Positions 36,724-45,909 are shown, counted from the first letter of the stretch. The stretch: 64,000 nt of DNA from Bin22 sp965207275 (GCA_965207275.1 CBDBMH010000002.1:806001-870000); one strand, 5' to 3'. Notes: generated by a model from the letters alone, not told the origin. Numbers and translations: made by a program.

Positions 36724-37569
36724 CTAACCCATAACTGCCGAGGCGATGTCCTCCATTGCCCTTAAGGCCCCATCTCCCGCATCGGCGGGCAGACCTATGG
36801 TAACGCGGTCGGCCCCGGCCGCCTCCAGGCACCCGATAAGTTCCGCGTCCGGTGGGACGTTGCAGACCATCAGGCGTATGGATGCGGGGTCGCGGCCGGC
36901 TGCCTCCGCCAGTTCGTCCAGGGTCGCCCGGCCCCTGCGTACCTGTTCCGCGTCAACCCGCACCGGCATCCACCCATCTCCATACTCCACCACCCGCTTG
37001 AAGACATTGGCGGCGAATCCACCCAGGTAGACCGGGGGATGGGGATTCTGCACCGGTTTGGGGGAGCAGCGAACGGGAGGAAAGTCTACAAAGCTGCCGT
37101 GGAACTCGGCTTCTTCCTGAGTCCAGAGCTGTTTCATGGCCAGGATATGCTCGCGGGTCTGGCTCCACCGGCGCCGAAAATCGCCGCCCATAATTTCGGT
37201 CTCTTCCTGGAGCCAGCCAGCACCAATGCCAAACTGGAATCGTCCGTTTGAGAGCCGGTCCAGGGTGGCGATCTGCTTGGCGTGCAGCAGCGGATTGTGC
37301 TCCGGTACCAGGCTGATGGCGGTGCCCAGCTTTATGGAGCCGGTGGCCGCCGAGGCGCGGGCCAGGCCAATCAGGGGGTCGCCAATGTCGGCCATGGAAG
37401 GAGGAATGGAGCCATCCGCGGTGCCGCCGTAGCGGGAAGTGGTGTTGACCGGAAGGATGGGGTGCTCCGGCAGCCAGAAGGACTCGAAGCCCAGCTCCTC
37501 GGCCCGTTGGGCCAGCGCCGCCGGGTCAATTGAGTTGGATGACACTCTCGCCGTAATTCCAATGTCCAT
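36724..37569 (-). CDS. Luciferase-like (LLM class) flavin/F420-dependent oxidoreductase 1
   Basis: A 281-residue TIM-barrel of the bacterial-luciferase superfamily. The family blocks are FESFWLPEHP near residue 29, IKLGTAISLVPEHNPLLHAKQIATLDRLSNGRF near 79-110, GIGAGW and VYLGGFA. The pattern fits F420-dependent or FMN-dependent monooxygenases of the TIGR03619 kind. AGGAGT precedes the ATG. It is flanked on both sides by elements A1 and A2. A paralogue in the opposite orientation lies at 38818. Confidence 0.9.
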   Translation of the reverse strand: MDIGITARVSSNSIDPAALAQRAEELGFESFWLPEHPILPVNTTSRYGGTADGSIPPSMADIGDPLIGLARASAATGSIKLGTAISLVPEHNPLLHAKQIATLDRLSNGRFQFGIGAGWLQEETEIMGGDFRRRWSQTREHILAMKQLWTQEEAEFHGSFVDFPPVRCSPKPVQNPHPPVYLGGFAANVFKRVVEYGDGWMPVRVDAEQVRRGRATLDELAEAAGRDPASIRLMVCNVPPDAELIGCLEAAGADRVTIGLPADAGDGALRAMEDIASAVMG

Positions 37570-37673
37570 GTCAACTCCTTCTCCAGAAATGCTGGCTTGA
37601 TTCTACCACCTGAGGTTGGGTTCGGGGTTTACCATGCGGCGCCCTAATCCGGAGCAGTCGGGCTTTAAGACCC

Positions 37674-37785
37674 GTCACTCCGAGCGAAGTCGAAGAGTCC
37701 AGGGCGCCTAATGACTTGGCATTGCAAGTCCATTGGTCAGGGGCCTGCCGCGGAAGTCCAGGCCCTTCAGCAAGCTCAGCGTGAC
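37674..37785. repeat. Inverted-repeat element with CTGAGC-GAAG arms (copy A2)
   Basis: The left arm (37674-37700, GTCACTCCGAGCGAAGTCG...) and the right arm (37760-37785, CCTTCAGCAAGCTCAGCGTGAC) are imperfect inverted copies and relatives of element A1. It occupies most of the 384-bp gap between the flavin monooxygenase and the HAD gene. The remainder shows only a possible -10 (TATACT near 37876). Confidence 0.65.
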
Positions 37786-37953
37786 CTCATCCAGCGCCGG
37801 AGTTCATTTTCAGGTTTCGGCGCCTTTCCCCCGCACTCTGTTTGTGAACAGACCCCCGTCCCGGTTGCGGTTTAGTATACTGTCCGTCCACGGGACTCGT
37901 ACATCGACAGGCCGGCGAACAGGATGTAACCAGGCAGGCAGGAGGGCCATAGC

Positions 37954-38658
37954 ATGGCAGGGCATTCTTTGGACAGGGTCAAGTACCTCACCTTCGATAT
38001 ATTCGGCACCGTCATGGACCTGACGGGCAGCCTGGCCGGCCCAGCCGGGGATTTCCTGGCGGCCAACGGTTCGGAGGTTACGGGCCAGGCCTTCTATGCG
38101 GACTGGCGGGAACGGCAGCGCATCGAGCAGTACCAGGACAACCTGCTGATACTGGGGCACAGCGGCTACCTGGAAACCTGCCGGCGCGCCTTTGTCTACT
38201 GTCTGAAGAAGCACAACGTGGGCTATACGGCCGACGCCGTGCAGGAGTTCATGCAGGTCTATATGAACCTGCAACCCTACGCCGACGCCATCGAGGGACT
38301 GCGGTCCCTGGGCGACCGCTACCGGCTGGTTGCCCTGTCCAACGGGGAGCAGTGGTACCTGGAGAGGCTGCTGGAAAACAACGTGCCCGTGCAGTTCGAT
38401 TCCATCATTTCGGTCGACCAGGTGGGAGCCTTCAAACCCTCCCCTGGTATATACCGCAAGGCGGTGCAGCGTTTGAAGTGTGAGCCGGGGGAGATAATGA
38501 TGGTTGCGGCCCACTCCTTCGATATCCTGGGAGCCCAGGCCTGCGGTTTCAGGGCAGCCTATGTGAATCGCTACCAACTTCCCACCGAGGACTCGGATTA
38601 CCAGCCGGACATTATCGTAGACGACTTTCTGCAGCTGGCCGAGCGCCTGCTGGCCTGA
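37954..38658 (+). CDS. HAD-superfamily hydrolase, haloacid-dehalogenase type II-like
   Basis: 234 residues. The nucleophile Asp is in TFDIFGTVMD (near residue 15), with the FGT form of motif I typical of L-2-haloacid dehalogenases rather than phosphatases. Motif II is Ser in ALSNGEQ (near 129), motif III is Lys in AFKPSPGIY, and the VAAHSFDILGAQACGFRAAYVNR ending is characteristic of the dehalogenase group. GGAGGG precedes the ATG. Dehalogenase activity is plausible but unproven; phosphatase activity remains possible. Confidence 0.86.
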   Translation: MAGHSLDRVKYLTFDIFGTVMDLTGSLAGPAGDFLAANGSEVTGQAFYADWRERQRIEQYQDNLLILGHSGYLETCRRAFVYCLKKHNVGYTADAVQEFMQVYMNLQPYADAIEGLRSLGDRYRLVALSNGEQWYLERLLENNVPVQFDSIISVDQVGAFKPSPGIYRKAVQRLKCEPGEIMMVAAHSFDILGAQACGFRAAYVNRYQLPTEDSDYQPDIIVDDFLQLAERLLA

Positions 38659-38817
38659 GGCCGTCGGCTCCCTCGGCCACCGGCGCAGCTATTACTTCCC
38701 CGTAGCCCCAACGGGATTCCCTGTTACAATGCTGGGTGATGGCATTCACAATGTCTTTGGCGACTGACCTCATGGGCGCGCCAGTTGTGGCCCAAGTCAG
38801 AGGAGAAGGTTCATTCT

Positions 38818-39756
38818 ATGAACATAGGTCTAAGCATTCCGAGGCTGCCCGACGCCGAAGGCATTCGCCGCTTTGTCCGGCGAGCCGAGGAACTGGGGTT
38901 CGAGTCGGTGCTCGCCGGAGACCACATCCTGCTGCCCACGGGCGGGACCAATCAATACCCTTATACCGCCGACGGGTCATTCTCCCGCCCCTCGGACGAA
39001 CCATTCCTGGAAACTATGACCATGCTGGGGTACATGGCGGCGTGTTCCGATACCATCAAGCTGGGCAGCACCGTCATAATCCTACCCTACCGCAACCCTC
39101 TGGTGCAGGCCAAAATGTTTGCGTCGCTTGACGTTCTGTCCAACGGGCGCATGATCTGCGGGGTGGGCGTGGGCTGGCTTGAGAAGGAGTTTGATACCCT
39201 GGGGGTTCCCTACGCCGAGCGGGGACCCATGAGTGACGAGTACCTGGAGATTTTCAAGACTTTGTGGACCCAATCGGACCCCGACTTTCACGGCAGGTAC
39301 TTCGACATCGAAGGCATCCAGTTTTATCCCAAGCCGGTGCAGCAACCCCACATTCCCATCTGGGTGGGCGGGCACAGCCGCCCGGCGCTGCGCCGGGTAG
39401 CCAGGTATGGGGACTGCTGGCACACCACCCGTCAGACTCCCGATTTCGTGGCCCAGAACCTGCCCTACCTGCGGGAACAGGCCGAACGAGCGGGTCGCGA
39501 TCCCGCGGAGATATCCATTTCCCTCAAACGTAGCCTGCACTTTACCGACCTGGCCGCAAGCGAGGAAAAGTCGGTGCGGACCGGCGGCGTTATCATTGCG
39601 ACAACCCAGGAAGTTATCGACGACCTGGTATATTGCCGTGAGCTGGGGATAGACCAGTTGACCTACGACTTCCGGGTGGAGGGCATCGACGCCTGTGTCG
39701 GCGTTATGGAACACCTGGCAAGAGAGGTCCTTCCCGTGGCGCACCGCCTGGGTTAG
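38818..39756 (+). CDS. Luciferase-like (LLM class) flavin/F420-dependent oxidoreductase 2
   Basis: 312 residues. AGGAGAAGG lies before the chosen ATG; the extension upstream has no family similarity. It carries LGFESVLAGDHILLP near residue 23, IKLGSTVIILPYRNPLVQAKMFASLD near 80-105, GVGVGWLEKEF and PIWVGGHSRPALRR. It aligns along its length with the minus-strand paralogue at 36724-37569 but has a longer C-terminus. Likely an FMN/F420-dependent monooxygenase or dehydrogenase of the abundant SAR202-type expansion (inference). Confidence 0.9.
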   Translation: MNIGLSIPRLPDAEGIRRFVRRAEELGFESVLAGDHILLPTGGTNQYPYTADGSFSRPSDEPFLETMTMLGYMAACSDTIKLGSTVIILPYRNPLVQAKMFASLDVLSNGRMICGVGVGWLEKEFDTLGVPYAERGPMSDEYLEIFKTLWTQSDPDFHGRYFDIEGIQFYPKPVQQPHIPIWVGGHSRPALRRVARYGDCWHTTRQTPDFVAQNLPYLREQAERAGRDPAEISISLKRSLHFTDLAASEEKSVRTGGVIIATTQEVIDDLVYCRELGIDQLTYDFRVEGIDACVGVMEHLAREVLPVAHRLG

Positions 39757-39823
39757 CCGGCGGTAGGGCGTCACCAGTGAATTCGAAAGGTTAGACGCCT
39801 GGCTGACGCCCTGGCCCGCCAGG

Positions 39824-40330
39824 TTACAGGCCGTTGTCCATGAAAACCTTGGCCCGCTCCACCAGGTGACCGGCCGTCCGCTTCATCATTTCTATTTGGT
39901 CTTCGTTCACTTCCTGCTTGACGGTGCCGGGGACGCCGGTAAAGAAGGAGCGGTCGGGCACGTGAGTTCCGGAACGCACCACTGAATTGGCGGCGATGAG
40001 GCATTCTTTGCCGATGGACGAGCGGTTCAGGAAGGTGCAGTTATTGCCCAGCAGGGAGCCGGTGCCAATGCGCGTGCCGTGGACGACAACGGCATGGCCA
40101 ATGGTTACGTAGTCTTCGATGACCATTCCATTGCCGTGGATGACGGCGCCTTCCTGAACGTTAACATAATTCCCGATTTCAACCTTCTCTTCCCCGTCGG
40201 CCCGGATGGTAACCCCGGGCCAAATGCTGCTGTATTCCCCGATTTCCACGTCGCCCACCACGTAGGCGAATTCACTGACCCACGCCGTCTCGGCAATCCT
40301 GGGGGTCTTGTCTCCGAGGCTCCTGATCAA
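39824..40330 (-). CDS. Gamma-class carbonic anhydrase-like hexapeptide-repeat protein
   Basis: 168 residues of left-handed beta-helix repeats. It opens PRIAETAWVSEFAYVVGDVEIGEYSSIWPG. Zinc ligands are apparent as His in GAVIHGN, TIGHAVVVHG and VHG, the CamH/PaaY arrangement. Both carbonic anhydrase and acyltransferase-like roles are known in the family. The frame is open well upstream, but a TTG preceded by AGGAGG at the ideal distance gives a start that matches family N-termini. Confidence 0.9.
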   Translation of the reverse strand: MIRSLGDKTPRIAETAWVSEFAYVVGDVEIGEYSSIWPGVTIRADGEEKVEIGNYVNVQEGAVIHGNGMVIEDYVTIGHAVVVHGTRIGTGSLLGNNCTFLNRSSIGKECLIAANSVVRSGTHVPDRSFFTGVPGTVKQEVNEDQIEMMKRTAGHLVERAKVFMDNGL

Positions 40331-40794
40331 TTCATTCCTCCTGGCACCGTCCGCTTCTTTGGAACTTGGGACCGCCGCATGGCGGCTGCGGTATGGCGGA
40401 CGCTGACAGGCACGGATTATACCCCAGCACAGGGGAAAGCGGGGCAACCGAAATGGGCCAAAAGGGGAAAGGCGCTTGAACTTTGGGGACATCCCGTCGT
40501 TCCCACGCGGGTGGGAACTTCGCACTCCGTCCAGGTCCTTCCCGGATATCCGGGGAACATCTGAACAAATCTCCTCTCCCTTGAGGGGAGAGGGTCAGGG
40601 TGAGTGGGATTGGCCGTTAGCAACCTGTCACCCACATCCTAACCTTCCGCCATCAAGGGGAAAGGAATTCTTCAAACCCTCCCGCAGAAAGGTCGGGGCG
40701 GGCGGGAATTGGTGGGGGCTTTCCGTGGACCCCTTCGCCAGTACTAAATCAAGCTAATGGCGGCAGTTCTGCCCTAAGTGGGCAGGCGCCAACC
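40331..40794. other. 464-bp intergenic region with dispersed repeats
   Basis: No gene is supported here. It holds a CGTTCCCACGCGGGTGGGAACTTCG-type hairpin (near 40495-40522, family C) and a pair of family-B relatives: CTCTCCCTTGAGGGGAGAGGG near 40573-40593 and CACCCACATCCTAACC...CAAGGGGAAAGG near 40629-40670. Confidence 0.6.
40569..40672. repeat. Dispersed intergenic palindromic repeat (copy B3, degenerate)
   Basis: Two adjacent C-rich/G-rich palindromic halves related to copies B1 and B2 but without the CAGACAG end. Intergenic. Confidence 0.45.
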
Positions 40795-41286
40795 TCACCT
40801 TACGGCCCGCATGGCCTGGCGGGCGGCCATGTCCATCTCGCGGTCACGGATGGCCCGCCGCTTGTCGAACTGGCGCTTGCCCCTGGCGAGGCCCAATTCC
40901 ACCTTGGCGACATGGTTCTTGATGTAGAGCCGTGTTGCCACGATAGTCAGACCCTTCTGGGACACTTCGTCGGTGAGACGGGCGATTTGCTCCTTGTGGA
41001 GGAGCAGCTTGCGGGGCCGCCTGGGTTCGTGATTGAAGATGCTGGCCGGGTCGTACTGGGCTATGTGCGAGTTCAGCAGCCATAGCTCACCGTCCTGGGG
41101 CCGGGCGTAAGCATCCCGCAAGTCCACCCGTCCGGCGCGGACCGACTTTATCTCGGTGCCCGTCAAGGCCAGGCCCGCCTCGTACCGGTCAGTGATTTCG
41201 TAGTTGAAAGTGGCCTGTCGGTTGACGGTTATGGTCCTGTTATTGGGCTGCTCTTTTGCAGTTGTCTTCTTCTTTCTGCTGGGCAT
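40795..41286 (-). CDS. smpB: SsrA (tmRNA)-binding protein SmpB
   Basis: 163 residues. A short basic N-terminus is followed by the SmpB core: FNYEITDRYEAGLALTGTEIKSVRAGRVDLRDAYA near 30-64, then HIAQYDPASIFNHEPRRPRKLLLHKEQI near 78-105, and the basic tail with KRRAIRDREM. It delivers tmRNA to stalled ribosomes. The tmRNA gene was not found in the window. It follows the ctp protease by 46 bp on the same strand. Confidence 0.96.
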   Translation of the reverse strand: MPSRKKKTTAKEQPNNRTITVNRQATFNYEITDRYEAGLALTGTEIKSVRAGRVDLRDAYARPQDGELWLLNSHIAQYDPASIFNHEPRRPRKLLLHKEQIARLTDEVSQKGLTIVATRLYIKNHVAKVELGLARGKRQFDKRRAIRDREMDMAARQAMRAVR

Positions 41287-41332
41287 TGCGCTGCCTGTTA
41301 CTGTTCGAATTCCGGATAGAATGGGGATCCGG

Positions 41333-42541
41333 CTAGAATTGGGGCCGGGAGGGGCCTTCCGCACTGCCTCCCAACAACTCTACCGCTTTATCCAATTGGG
41401 GGTCGGAACCTGATTCGGAGTCGGCCTCCACCATGATGGTCGGGGTTATTCCCGAACCTTCGATGAGGGTCCCATCGGGGGTGTACCACCGGGCGATGGT
41501 ATAGTAGATGCCCGAACCGTCGGACAAGCGATGCCTGGTATTTACGCTGCCCTTGCCGAAAGTGGTTTCTCCTACCACCGGGGCGCGGTCGTGGTCAATG
41601 ATGGCGCCGGCGAAGACCTCGCTGGCGCTGGCGCTGTACTGGTTAACCAGCACGACCATAGGGATGTCCCTGCCGTTGCCGCCTGACGAAACCTCCCATT
41701 CCCGGCGGTTGCCCAGGCCGTCCAGTTCGTAGGTAACCAGCCCCTCATCCAGAAACTGGCTGGTAACATCCACCACCACTCCCAACAGCCCGCCGGGGTT
41801 ATAGCGCAGGTCAACGATCAGGCCGCGGCCGTTGTTTTCCCTGAATTCCTGCAGCGCCTCGCCTACGTGGCTGTTGGTGGTGGAGGCAAAGCTGGAAATC
41901 TGCAGGTGTCCGATGCCGTCCTCCAGCATGGTGAAGCGCACCGTCTCGAGGGGGATTTCTCCCCTGGTAATGGGGATAAGGACCGGACTGTTTTCGTTGG
42001 CGTGGAGGACCAGCAATTCCACCGTGGTGCCCTTACGGCCCCGGATGCGGGAGACGGCTTCCTGAAGGCTGAGGTTTTCGGTGGCTTCCCCGTCCACCTC
42101 CAGAATCACGTCGCCGGCCCGGATGCCAGCCCGTTGGGCAGGCGTGTCGGGTAACGGCGCAATCACCGTCAGCTGATCTTCCCTGATTCCCACCTGGGCT
42201 CCGATGCCCTCGAACACCCCCTGAATCTTGGACTCCTCCTCACCGAAGCGCTGGGGGTCCAGGTATGATGCGTAGGGATCTTCCAGGGCATCCAGCATCC
42301 CCCGAATTGCTCCGCGGCTGAGCACTGTGGCGTCCATTGTGCTGCGGTCAATGTGTTCTCGCTGGAGCAATTCCCAGGCTTCTCCCAGCCGCCCGAACTC
42401 CGGCGGCAGTTCAGAGGACGAAGCCGTCACCGGCTCGGGCGTTTCAAAGGCTCCCTGCAGGCCGTAATTCACCGCCAGGGCCAGAGCAGCCCCGGCCGCC
42501 ATTACTATCAGGTATGTTCCGAAGAGTCGGAGCTTGTTCAC
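41333..42541 (-). CDS. S41-family C-terminal processing peptidase (Ctp)
   Basis: 402 residues. An N-terminal membrane anchor or signal (TYLIVMAAGAALALAV, residues 9-24) is followed by a PDZ domain (about 105-185) and an S41 core. In the core, VDLRYNPGGLL (244-254) and the SASASE serine segment (303-308) are followed by catalytic Lys330 in TTFGKGSVN. It acts outside the membrane, trimming proteins. GTG start; the frame upstream is spurious. A candidate promoter lies 70-100 bp upstream, and smpB follows. Confidence 0.93.
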   Translation of the reverse strand: MNKLRLFGTYLIVMAAGAALALAVNYGLQGAFETPEPVTASSSELPPEFGRLGEAWELLQREHIDRSTMDATVLSRGAIRGMLDALEDPYASYLDPQRFGEEESKIQGVFEGIGAQVGIREDQLTVIAPLPDTPAQRAGIRAGDVILEVDGEATENLSLQEAVSRIRGRKGTTVELLVLHANENSPVLIPITRGEIPLETVRFTMLEDGIGHLQISSFASTTNSHVGEALQEFRENNGRGLIVDLRYNPGGLLGVVVDVTSQFLDEGLVTYELDGLGNRREWEVSSGGNGRDIPMVVLVNQYSASASEVFAGAIIDHDRAPVVGETTFGKGSVNTRHRLSDGSGIYYTIARWYTPDGTLIEGSGITPTIMVEADSESGSDPQLDKAVELLGGSAEGPSRPQF

Positions 42542-42611
42542 GGTGAACTCTTTCTTGCCAGATCTGGGTGCACCAGGTACAGCGTTGGGATGAATCGGGA
42601 AAGGGAATAAA

Positions 42612-42639
42612 TTGTAACATAGCGGCTGGTCGGCCCAAG
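42612..42639 (-). promoter_or_regulatory. Candidate promoter of ctp-smpB
   Basis: On the minus strand TTGGGC (42639-42634) and TACAAT (42617-42612) are spaced by 16 bp, about 65 bases upstream of the GTG of ctp after allowing for the start site. The remaining ~300 bp between ctp and the divergent HMGCS-like gene shows nothing else. Confidence 0.45.
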
Positions 42640-42839
42640 TTTTGGCGTTGCAGGAGATAGGGTTGCGGGTCAGGTAGAATTTCCCGGGCCGGGGCCGGTT
42701 TCCAACTTGCCCTGCCTGGAAGCGGATTGCGTCCGTTCGGGGCGGCGCCACTGACGCCGAAGCCCGTTCAGCAATCCAGCCAAATTGACATGCCGGAAAA
42801 GTGGCTGATAGCATAGCCGCACATTGAGCAGAGGATTGT

Positions 42840-44321
42840 ATGGCAGCGCCAGGAATCGTAGCCTACGGAGCCTATGTGCCCAGATTCAGGCTGGGGGCGG
42901 AAACCGCCGGCTGGCCTGGCTCCCAGGAAAGGGCCGTCGCCAACTTTGACGAGGACAGCGTCACCATGGCCGTGGCCGCGGGGCTGGACTGTTTGCGCGG
43001 CCGTGACCCGCAAGCCATAGACGCCCTGTTCTTCGCCAGTTCCACCGCACCCTACGCGGAAAAACAGGGCGCGGCTATCGTCGCTGCGGCCCTGGACCTC
43101 AGGCGAGACATCTTCGCCGCCGATGTAACCGACGTGCTCCGAGCAGGTACCACCGCCTTGCGGTCTGCCCTGGACGCCATTGCGGCCGGTTCGGCCCGGC
43201 AGGCCCTGGTGGTGGTGGCCGACAGCCGCCAGGGGGCGCCCCGCAGCGAAACCGAACGGAACTCGGGTGACGGAGCGGCGGCTTACCTGGTTGGCCAGGA
43301 TGATTTGATCGCCGAATTCGTCGGCGCCCATACACTTACTGAGAACATGCTGGACACCTGGCGCGCCGCCGGCGACCCCTTTGTCCGCTCGTGGGAAGAC
43401 CGGTTCGCCACCGAAGAGGGCCTGGAGCGAATAGTCCCCGACGCCTTCGACGGCTTCCTGGTGAAGCTCCAAATGGACAGAAGGGACATAGCCCGAGTCG
43501 CTCTCTATGCGCCGGATGCACGCCGCCACGCCCGCCTGGCGCGACGCCTGGGTCTGAATACCGAACAGGTGCAGGACCCGTTGTTCGGTCGGCTGGGCAA
43601 CACCGGGGCCGCCTTTCCGCTAATGCTCCTGGCGGGAGCCCTGGAGGATGCGGCCTCCGGAGAATTGCTCCTGGCGGTGTCCTATGGGGACGGCAGTGAC
43701 GTCCTGGGCTTCAGGACTACCGAATTGGTAAAACAGGGCACGCCTCCGCCTGGGGCCCACCTCCGGCGGAGCGGGCTGGGGGCGTACCTGGATTCCCGCG
43801 CTGTCCTGCAGAGTTACGAGACCTACGCCAAGTGGCGGGATGTGTGGCTGACCGATGACGCCGCCCGGCGTCCCACTCCTTCTTCACCGTCCGTTTCGGC
43901 CATGTGGCGGGAAAGCAACAAGAACCTCAGGCTGTATGCTGGTCGTTGCAACGCCTGCGGTTACGTCCAGTATCCGCCCCAGCGGGTCTGCGTGAACTGC
44001 CAGGCCACCGACGATTATTCTTTCGTCAGGCTGAGCGACCGGCCCGGGGAGATTTTTACCTATTCCATGGACTATATCGCCGGCGCCGTGGATACCCCGC
44101 TGGTGGTGAGCGTGGTGGACTTCCAGGGCGGCGGCCGCATCATCTGCATGATGACCGACCGGGAACTGGACGAAGTTTGTGTGGGTATGCCGGTGGAAAT
44201 GAGCTTCAGAAAGCTGCGGGTTGTCAACGGAATCCACAACTACTACTGGAAGGCAGCGCCCCGCCGCTTGAAGTCGGAAACGAGGGTCCGACGTGGCGGA
44301 CAAGCAGGAGGCAGGAAATGA
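42840..44321 (+). CDS. HMG-CoA-synthase-like (thiolase fold) protein fused to a DUF35 zinc-ribbon/OB domain
   Basis: 493 residues. Domain 1 (about 1-310) follows archaeal HMG-CoA synthase: GAYVPRFRL, DEDSVTMAVAAG, and ADSRQGAPRSE. However, the position of the catalytic cysteine (ACKAGT in the family) reads VLRAGT, with Leu100. The catalytic-His segment (HQPN) is also replaced (around ALYAPDARRH). Domain 2 is a DUF35 module: a zinc ribbon with cysteines at 370/373 and 384/387, then an OB fold. Its stop overlaps the start of the thiolase gene (ATGA). Probably a scaffold or acyl-CoA-shuttling partner rather than a functional synthase. Confidence 0.87.
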   Translation: MAAPGIVAYGAYVPRFRLGAETAGWPGSQERAVANFDEDSVTMAVAAGLDCLRGRDPQAIDALFFASSTAPYAEKQGAAIVAAALDLRRDIFAADVTDVLRAGTTALRSALDAIAAGSARQALVVVADSRQGAPRSETERNSGDGAAAYLVGQDDLIAEFVGAHTLTENMLDTWRAAGDPFVRSWEDRFATEEGLERIVPDAFDGFLVKLQMDRRDIARVALYAPDARRHARLARRLGLNTEQVQDPLFGRLGNTGAAFPLMLLAGALEDAASGELLLAVSYGDGSDVLGFRTTELVKQGTPPPGAHLRRSGLGAYLDSRAVLQSYETYAKWRDVWLTDDAARRPTPSSPSVSAMWRESNKNLRLYAGRCNACGYVQYPPQRVCVNCQATDDYSFVRLSDRPGEIFTYSMDYIAGAVDTPLVVSVVDFQGGGRIICMMTDRELDEVCVGMPVEMSFRKLRVVNGIHNYYWKAAPRRLKSETRVRRGGQAGGRK

Positions 44322-45502
44322 ACGGCATCAAAGACCGGGTTGCCATAATCGGAATGGGCTGCACCAAGTTCGGGGAGCGCTGGGACGCCAGCGCCGCCGA
44401 CCTGATGGTAGAGGCTGCCTACGAAGCCTATGCTGATGCCGGCATAGAGGCGAAGGACGTGCAGGCGGCGTGGCTGGGCACGGTCAGCAGTTTCCGCACC
44501 GGCCAGCCCCTGGCCGAAGCATTGAAGCTGGACTACATTCCCATAACCCGGGTGGAGAATGCCTGCGCCACCGCTACCGATGCCTTCCGCAACGCCGCCT
44601 ACGCGGTGGCCGCCGGAATTTACGACATTGTCCTGGCCGTGGGCGTTGAGAAGCTCAAGGATTCGGGTTTCTCCGGGTTGGCGGTGCCGGAAGCGCCCGG
44701 CTCCGACGTGACTCCGCCCACGCCTCCGCCGTCCCAGTTCGCCATGGCCGCCACCCGCTACTTCCACCAGTACGGCATTCCCTACGAAGAGGGAAAGAGG
44801 ACGCTGGCAGAGATCGCCGCCAAGAATCATCACAACGGTACCCTGAATCCCCGGGCCCACTTTCAACAGGAAATCAGTGCGGACCAGGTGGTCAACGCTC
44901 CCATGATCGCCTGGCCGTTGGGTCTGTTTGATTGCTGCGGGGTGAGCGACGGCGCGGCGGCGGCCATAATAACAACCCCGGAGATTGCCCGCAGCTTCCG
45001 CCAGGACTACGTTCTGGTGAAGGCGCTGGCCCTGTCCGTGGGTGCCTTCGGTGCCATCCGAAGCGACTGGGACTTTACCCATTTCCCGGAGAGCGTGCGG
45101 GCCAGCCAGGCGGCCTACCAGGAGGCCGGCATCGGCAACCCTCGCGAGGAACTGGACATGGCCATGGTCCACGACTGTTTCACTATTACGGAACTGATAA
45201 TCTACGAAGACCTGGGATTCAGCCCCAGGGGCAGGGGCAGCGACGACGTTGCCAACGGTAGTTTTACCCTGGAAGGTGAGCTTCCGGTGAACACCGACGG
45301 CGGCCTGAAGTGTTTCGGTCATCCCATAGGAGCCAGCGGTATCCGGATGATCTACGAGGTCTACAAGCAGTTGCAGGGCAAGGCGGAAGGACGGCAGCTG
45401 CGCAAGGCTGACCTGGGCCTGACTCACAACTTGGGCGGCCGACCCGGGTCATTCACCTGCTCGGTCGCGGTGTTCGGGGGTCCGTCCGCGCATTCGGCTT
45501 AG
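44318..45502 (+). CDS. Thiolase family protein (SCP2-thiolase type)
   Basis: 394 residues. It opens DRVAIIGMGCTKFGERWD. Nucleophile Cys83 is in RVENACATATDAF, and the HPIGASG motif has its His near 335. GLTHNLGGRPGSFTC ends the fold, as in SCP2-like thiolases. It cleaves or forms C-C bonds on acyl-CoAs, or performs retro-aldol chemistry in Ltp2-like members. An ATGA overlap with the preceding gene implies coupled translation and probably a complex, like the archaeal thiolase-HMGCS-DUF35 assembly or Ltp2-ChsH2. Confidence 0.9.
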   Translation: MNGIKDRVAIIGMGCTKFGERWDASAADLMVEAAYEAYADAGIEAKDVQAAWLGTVSSFRTGQPLAEALKLDYIPITRVENACATATDAFRNAAYAVAAGIYDIVLAVGVEKLKDSGFSGLAVPEAPGSDVTPPTPPPSQFAMAATRYFHQYGIPYEEGKRTLAEIAAKNHHNGTLNPRAHFQQEISADQVVNAPMIAWPLGLFDCCGVSDGAAAAIITTPEIARSFRQDYVLVKALALSVGAFGAIRSDWDFTHFPESVRASQAAYQEAGIGNPREELDMAMVHDCFTITELIIYEDLGFSPRGRGSDDVANGSFTLEGELPVNTDGGLKCFGHPIGASGIRMIYEVYKQLQGKAEGRQLRKADLGLTHNLGGRPGSFTCSVAVFGGPSAHSA

Positions 45503-45630
45503 GCGGCCCGCCCCTCCTTGAAAGCGCGAAGTCGTAAATCCTGACCGTCCGACCATCTACCTCCGGCGGCTCCGGCGGATCGATGCGTCCCCGGTGACAC
45601 AAACACGTCGAAAACTGCATTCCAAGGGTC

Positions 45631-45660
45631 TTGAATGTCTTGTGACCCCCCTGGTATAAA
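45631..45660 (+). promoter_or_regulatory. Candidate promoter of minCDE with hairpin leader
   Basis: TTGAAT (45631-45636), 18-bp spacer, TATAAA (45655-45660). The leader to minC is about 240 nt and includes a perfect hairpin, TGGGATACC (45814-45822) with GGTATCCCA (45827-45835). The 407-bp gap 45503-45909 also holds a 74-codon open frame (45664-45888) for which I see no support. Confidence 0.45.
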
Positions 45661-45909
45661 TACATGGCCCAATGGGAAGATGTGTGTGAGGCGGTGTCCC
45701 CCTTGTTCTACGGGTATAACCCTGTTTACCTGATTACTTTTCTCTTCGTCTGGTTTTATTCCCTGGAAAGCGCCGCAGCGCATCTACCTGCGGCCTCTGC
45801 CGCGGCGGACTATTGGGATACCTTGGGGTATCCCATAGCGCTGGCGCCGGGCTACTTGCCCATTTCCCAGAACATAGACTGGTTATAAAGCGTGGGCGGG
45901 GTTGTCCCT

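Noticed and set aside
45664..45888. 74-codon frame upstream of minC
   Set aside because: No Shine-Dalgarno, overlaps a hairpin leader directly after a TATAAA promoter; no homology recognised.
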